A stretch of DNA of 16,451 bases, from NCBI GenBank assembly GCA_021838765.1, contig JAKCCY010000051.1, positions 1-16,451 on the forward strand. The letters are read 5' to 3'. A model generated the notes under the pieces. It did not search any database. It was not told the DNA's origin and saw only the letters and a program-made list of their open reading frames with translations. Both the position numbers and the translations under genes were made by a program. Below, one piece after another: positions 13,423-16,451 of the stretch (positions within the stretch are counted from its first letter, which is position 1; each line of letters opens with the position of its first letter). Source of the stretch: Nitrospirota bacterium. GTDB lineage: Bacteria; Nitrospirota_A; Leptospirillia; Leptospirillales; Leptospirillaceae.

Positions 13423-14912
13423 GTGATGACCGCATTGACCAGACAAAGTATGAAATGGTCGTGGGGCTTGAGGTTCACTCCCAGCTTCTGACCAAAACGA
13501 AGATGTTCTGCCGTTGCGAAAATCGCTTTGGTGCCGAGCCCAACACCCTGACCTGTCCTGTGTGCCTGGGATACCCTGGAGTTCTTCCGGTGATGAACGA
13601 AAGGGCCCTCCGTCTGGGAATCCGTCTCGGTCTTGCCCTTGGGTGTTCCATTCACCGCAAGAGCCGCTTTGACCGGAAGCATTATTTTTATCCGGATCTG
13701 CCGAAAGGGTATCAGATTTCCCAGTTCGATCATCCGCTTCTGACCGGCGGGTCCATTTCTCTTCTCGGGCCGGATGCAGGAAAAACGATCAGGATCCACC
13801 GGATTCACATGGAAGAGGATGCAGGTAAAAATCTCCATGCAGGGTTGGCGGATTCGAGCCATGTGGATCTCAACCGGGCTGGTGTGCCCCTTCTCGAGAT
13901 CGTTTCTGAACCGGATATCCGCTCTCCTTCGGAGGCGGTTTCCTACCTGAAACAGCTTCGTCAGATTCTTCGGGCAAGCGGTGTATCAGACGGGAATATG
14001 GAGGAGGGCTCCTTCCGGTGCGATGCGAATGTCTCTCTCCGCCTGAAAGGGGAAAGCCGGTTCGGGGTGAAAGTTGAAGTCAAGAATATGAATTCGTTCC
14101 GCTTTGTCCAGAAGGCTCTTGTTTACGAGTTTGCCCGGCAGGCGGAGCTTCTTGACCGGGGAGAGCGCATCCGGAGTGAAACCAGGCTTTTTGATACGGT
14201 CAATGGACGAACCCTCCCTATGCGATCGAAGGAGGAGGCCTTGGACTACCGCTTCTTTCCTGAGCCCGACATTCCTGTCGTCATTTTTCCCGAGGAATGG
14301 ATATCGGAGGAGCGCGCCAATCTGCCGGAGCTTCCCGAGGAGAAGGCGATCCGACTTGCCCGGGAACTGGGCATTGATGAATCGGATGCGAGAACGCTTG
14401 TGTTTGAAGAAGAGCTGGTGGCTTTTTTTGAAGAGGCTCTTTCCCATTTTGAACCGATGTCAAAGGAGCGAGGGTTTGATTTGTCCAGAGGACGTTCAAG
14501 ACTCCTCCACTTTGTTCTTTCCGAGGTTCTGCGGGAGTGGAACCGGAGAGGCGATCAGGCTTTGTCTTCCGGGGGGGCGGCGCATGGTCTGGCCCACATT
14601 CTTGCGGGAGTCATGGATGAAAGTCTGTCCCTGAACCAGGCGAAAGAGGTTTACCTTCTTTCGATCGACCTTGCACAGCATCCTTCCCGGGTGATTGAGG
14701 AAAAGGGTTTTGCACAGGTTTCAGGTGAGGGGGCCTTGTCCACATGGATAGACGAAGTGGTTGCCGAAAATCCACGGGAGGTCAAGGATTTTTGTGCAGG
14801 CAAAGATCGCTTGCTGGGATTTCTGGTAGGACAGGTCATGAAGAAATCCTCCGGAAAGGCCAATCCCCAGAAGGTCAACGAATTGATCCGGCAGAAGTTG
14901 CTTCCGAATTGA
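13419..14912 (+). CDS. gatB: Asp/Glu-tRNA(Asn/Gln) amidotransferase subunit B
   Basis: The 497-residue subunit that phosphorylates the misacylated tRNA and amidates it. Landmarks in order: VGLEVHSQLLTKTKMFCRC, the zinc Cys pairs (FCRC and TCPVCLGYPG), KSRFDRKHYFYPDLPKGYQ, RIHMEEDAGKN, DLNRAGVPLLEIVSEPD, GSFRCDANVSLR and EVKNMNSFRFVQKAL. The C-terminal helical and YqeY-like part ends GKANPQKVNELIRQKL. Start ATG 13419 is chosen because AAGGGGG at 13405-13411 precedes it by seven bases and it overlaps the gatA stop; ATG 13401 would add six residues. The protein is full-length although a mobile element begins right after the stop, so the insertion left the gene intact. Confidence 0.97.
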   Translation: MSDDRIDQTKYEMVVGLEVHSQLLTKTKMFCRCENRFGAEPNTLTCPVCLGYPGVLPVMNERALRLGIRLGLALGCSIHRKSRFDRKHYFYPDLPKGYQISQFDHPLLTGGSISLLGPDAGKTIRIHRIHMEEDAGKNLHAGLADSSHVDLNRAGVPLLEIVSEPDIRSPSEAVSYLKQLRQILRASGVSDGNMEEGSFRCDANVSLRLKGESRFGVKVEVKNMNSFRFVQKALVYEFARQAELLDRGERIRSETRLFDTVNGRTLPMRSKEEALDYRFFPEPDIPVVIFPEEWISEERANLPELPEEKAIRLARELGIDESDARTLVFEEELVAFFEEALSHFEPMSKERGFDLSRGRSRLLHFVLSEVLREWNRRGDQALSSGGAAHGLAHILAGVMDESLSLNQAKEVYLLSIDLAQHPSRVIEEKGFAQVSGEGALSTWIDEVVAENPREVKDFCAGKDRLLGFLVGQVMKKSSGKANPQKVNELIRQKLLPN

Positions 14913-14914
14913 CC
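14899..14914 (+). other. Predicted guide segment of the omega-RNA, within the 3' end of gatB
   Basis: In known IscB systems the omega-RNA carries a guide of about 16 nt at its 5' end, copied from DNA flanking the left end of the element. The first strong helix here begins at 14915, so the guide would be roughly 14899-14914, made of the last gatB codons, the stop and two more bases. The exact border could shift by several bases and needs RNA ends to fix it. Confidence 0.45.
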
Positions 14915-15190
14915 GTCAACCACCCCGCCGTGAACGGCGGAGCTTGAAAGGAATTTGAAGCTCAGGTTGACCAGGGAAAGCCGTAACCAACCGGCTACGT
15001 TGCGTACAGGTACAAGACCCACCGGCGGATGCTTCCTCAGTTCGCCGCTCTGGAAGTCCCGGATGCAGACAACCGCGAGGGCAAGGACGAAACGGTCCGG
15101 GACAATACGCCGGTACGCACCATTCCCGAGGGGAGACGCTTCGAAAGAAGCGCGTTACGGCCGCAAGGCCAGTGCAACGTAAGTTTTTTG
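14915..15190 (+). ncRNA. Omega-RNA (HEARO-type) scaffold upstream of iscB
   Basis: Roughly 280 bases without a coding frame of note but dense with perfect complementarity. Helices: 14915-14921/14965-14971 closing a junction with hairpins 14925-14930/14935-14940 and 14941-14945/14958-14962; 14979-14983/14992-14996; 15001-15005/15115-15119 stacked on 15021-15027/15108-15114; inside that 15056-15063/15096-15103 (eight pairs); then 15124-15127/15131-15134, 15137-15142/15147-15152 with a GAAA loop, and 15159-15162/15167-15170 with a GCAA loop. Finally 14996-15003 can pair with 15174-15181 as a long-range stem competing with part of the others. Position directly 5' of iscB and ending at its ribosome site fits the known omega-RNA arrangement, in which the RNA guides the nuclease. 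Confidence 0.8.
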
Positions 15191-15194
15191 GAGG
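15190..15194 (+). promoter_or_regulatory. Ribosome binding site of iscB, overlapping the omega-RNA 3' end
   Basis: GGAGG lies four bases before ATG 15199, right after a run of six T's at 15184-15189. The T-run following the stems could also act as a weak terminator or processing point that separates omega-RNA from the iscB message. Confidence 0.55.
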
Positions 15195-15198
15195 TTTC

Positions 15199-16451
15199 AT
15201 GCAGGTATTCGTATTGGATAAACACAAGAAGCCCCTGATGCCCTGCCACCCGGCACGGGCAAGGGAGTTGCTAAAAAGAGGCCAGGCGGTGGTCCACAAG
15301 ATCGCTCCCTTCACGATCCGCCTCAAGGATCGAGTCGGTGGAGAGGTTCAACCCGTTCGGATCAAACTCGATCCGGGGAGCAAGACCACTGGCATCGCTC
15401 TGGTGAGAGAAGACGTGGCCGAGACCGAAACAACCGCCCACGTCCTGTTTCTGGCTGAACTCACCCACAGGGGTGGCAAGATCCGGGACAGACTCACCGC
15501 CCGGGGTACGTTCAGGAGACGAAGACGGGGTCATCTCCGCTACCGGAAACCACGGTTCGATAATCGAACCAGACCGGAAGGGTGGCTTGCTCCTTCCCTC
15601 CAGCACCGGGTCGATACCACCATGTCCTGGATGAATCGAATCCGGAAACTCTCCCCTGTCTCCGGTATCAGTCAGGAGTTGGTCAGGTTCGATCTTCAGA
15701 AGGTCGATAATCCGGAGATTTCCGGACTCGAGTATCAGCAAGGGACACTGGCCGGATACGAAGTTAGGGAGTATCTGCTGGAGAAGTGGAACCGAACCTG
15801 TGCCTATTGCGGAGCCAAGGATGTTCCTCTGGAGATCGACCACATCCATCCACGTTCAAAGGGCGGAGCGGACAGGGTTTCCAATCTGACGCTGGCCTGT
15901 CACGTCTGTAACCAGAAGAAAGGATCACAGGACTTGTCCTCCTTTCTGGCCAAGAAGCCGGAGACATTGAAACGGATCCTGTCCCAGGCGAAGAAACCTC
16001 TCCGGGATGCGTCTGCCGTCAACTCCACCCGATGGGCCTTGTTCGAGAGGCTGAAACAGACGGGTCTTCCCATAGAGACCGGATCCGGGGGAAGAACGAA
16101 GTGGAACCGGACCCGGTTCGGTCTTTCGAAGACGCACAGCCTGGATGCCGCCTGTGTCGGGAAGCTGGATCGTATTGAGGGCGGGAACCGTCCCGTCCTC
16201 TCCATCAAGGCCATGGGACTGGGGTCTTACCAGCGGACCCGCCTCGATGCTTTCGGATTCCCGAGAGGCTTCCTCACCAGGACAAAAGCCCACTTCGGAT
16301 TTCAGACCGGGGATCTGGTCCGGACCGTGGTGGCGAAAGGCAAAAAGATCGGAACCCATCTCGGACGGGTGGCGGTCCGGAGTTCCGGAAGCTTCAATAT
16401 CCGGACCGGATCCGGAGTCGTTCAGGGACTCTCCCACAAGCTCTGCCGGCT
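15199..16451 (+). CDS. iscB: IscB RNA-guided endonuclease (OMEGA system, Cas9 ancestor family), 3' end outside window
   Basis: 417 codons are visible and the frame is still open at the right edge. Domains in order: PLMP domain (1-45, with PLMPCHPARARELL at 12-25); RuvC-I KLDPGSKTTGIAL with Asp58; Arg-rich bridge helix 102-123 (FRRRRRGHLRYRKPRF); RuvC-II around 157-165 with Glu160; HNH 201-240 with zinc pairs CAYC (201-204) and CHVC (234-237), catalytic-type D214-H215 and Asn229; RuvC-III with His313 and Asp316 (THSLDAACVG); then a C-terminal, beta-rich TAM-interacting part from about 335. All expected catalytic residues are present, so both nuclease sites may be active. The HNH domain separates it from IsrB, and the lack of a REC lobe separates it from Cas9. 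IscB proteins cut double-stranded DNA matched by the omega-RNA guide. Confidence 0.95.
   Translation, partial: MQVFVLDKHKKPLMPCHPARARELLKRGQAVVHKIAPFTIRLKDRVGGEVQPVRIKLDPGSKTTGIALVREDVAETETTAHVLFLAELTHRGGKIRDRLTARGTFRRRRRGHLRYRKPRFDNRTRPEGWLAPSLQHRVDTTMSWMNRIRKLSPVSGISQELVRFDLQKVDNPEISGLEYQQGTLAGYEVREYLLEKWNRTCAYCGAKDVPLEIDHIHPRSKGGADRVSNLTLACHVCNQKKGSQDLSSFLAKKPETLKRILSQAKKPLRDASAVNSTRWALFERLKQTGLPIETGSGGRTKWNRTRFGLSKTHSLDAACVGKLDRIEGGNRPVLSIKAMGLGSYQRTRLDAFGFPRGFLTRTKAHFGFQTGDLVRTVVAKGKKIGTHLGRVAVRSSGSFNIRTGSGVVQGLSHKLCR

Larger units (their letters stand above)
14909..16451 (+). mobile_element. Left part of an IscB-carrying (IS200/IS605-like) element
   Basis: The element is inferred from iscB plus its structured left end, placed flush against the gatB stop codon. 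TTGAC at 14909-14913 and GTCAA at 14915-14919 form a tight palindrome at the likely left junction, and hairpins follow at 14925-14940, as in the subterminal hairpins of IS200/IS605 left ends. No TnpA (HUH Y1 transposase) is seen, and the right end is beyond the window, so the element may be non-autonomous. Its true left border is not known. Confidence 0.5.

Noticed and set aside
14913..15198. A CRISPR array or tracrRNA next to the nuclease
   Set aside because: There are no regularly spaced direct repeats; the sequence folds as one complex RNA instead.
14955..15238. Short plus-strand frames of 69-75 codons within the omega-RNA region
   Set aside because: They are basic, motif-free, overlap paired RNA elements, and have no ribosome sites.
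15271..15849. A 192-codon minus-strand frame opposite iscB, with others at 15900-16437
   Set aside because: They are antisense to a protein whose RuvC and HNH motifs are unmistakable, have no ribosome sites and encode no recognisable domain.
15199..16451. Calling the nuclease Cas9 or IsrB
   Set aside because: It has a PLMP domain and no REC lobe (not Cas9), and it has a complete HNH domain (not IsrB).

Overview
This window (about 55% G+C by eye) looks like the chromosome of a Gram-negative, diderm bacterium. It carries a signal-peptide-bearing outer-membrane-type barrel gene, a GatCAB amidotransferase operon, glmU and pcrA. The mix of a YqjM-type ene-reductase, DoxX, CDGSH proteins and DUF502 with this base composition would suit an acidophilic Nitrospirota such as Leptospirillum, but that taxon is an inference and not something the sequence proves.

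Layout. (1) 1-2466, plus strand: the 3' end of a MarR-type regulator overlapping a doxX gene, a tandem-CDGSH iron-sulfur protein followed by a good intrinsic terminator, an Old Yellow Enzyme of the YqjM class, and a 50-residue membrane micro-protein. (2) 3982-2490, minus strand: an operon of a single-CDGSH protein, a DUF488 protein and a secreted beta-barrel-like protein. (3) 3983-4376: a divergent intergenic region. (4) 4377-7445, plus strand: a ferredoxin-reductase-like flavoprotein, a DUF502 membrane protein and GlmU. (5) 7575-11191: a seven-blade TolB/PD40-type propeller protein overlapping a PcrA/UvrD helicase by four bases. (6) 11199-14912: a promoter with a perfect TATAAT box drives gatC-panD-gatA-gatB, so the Asn/Gln-tRNA amidotransferase is interleaved with the beta-alanine (CoA pathway) enzyme PanD. 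(7) 14913-16451: an IscB-type OMEGA system.

The most notable content is region 7. Directly after the gatB stop codon lies about 280 nt of highly structured, apparently non-coding sequence with at least ten mutually compatible or alternative helices. It leads into an open reading frame from 15199 that runs off the window. Its product has all the hallmarks of IscB, the RNA-guided nuclease family ancestral to Cas9: PLMP domain, RuvC-I, arginine-rich bridge helix, RuvC-II, zinc-ribbon HNH, RuvC-III with His and Asp, and a C-terminal domain. The structured segment fits the omega-RNA (HEARO RNA). Since the omega-RNA guide lies at its 5' end, the guide would be taken from the 3' end of gatB. No IS200/IS605 transposase (TnpA) is visible, but the element is cut by the window edge.

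The first 7 kb holds many redox and stress genes (DoxX, two CDGSH proteins, ene-reductase, FNR-like flavoprotein). They lie on both strands in several transcription units, so a shared role is only suggestive.
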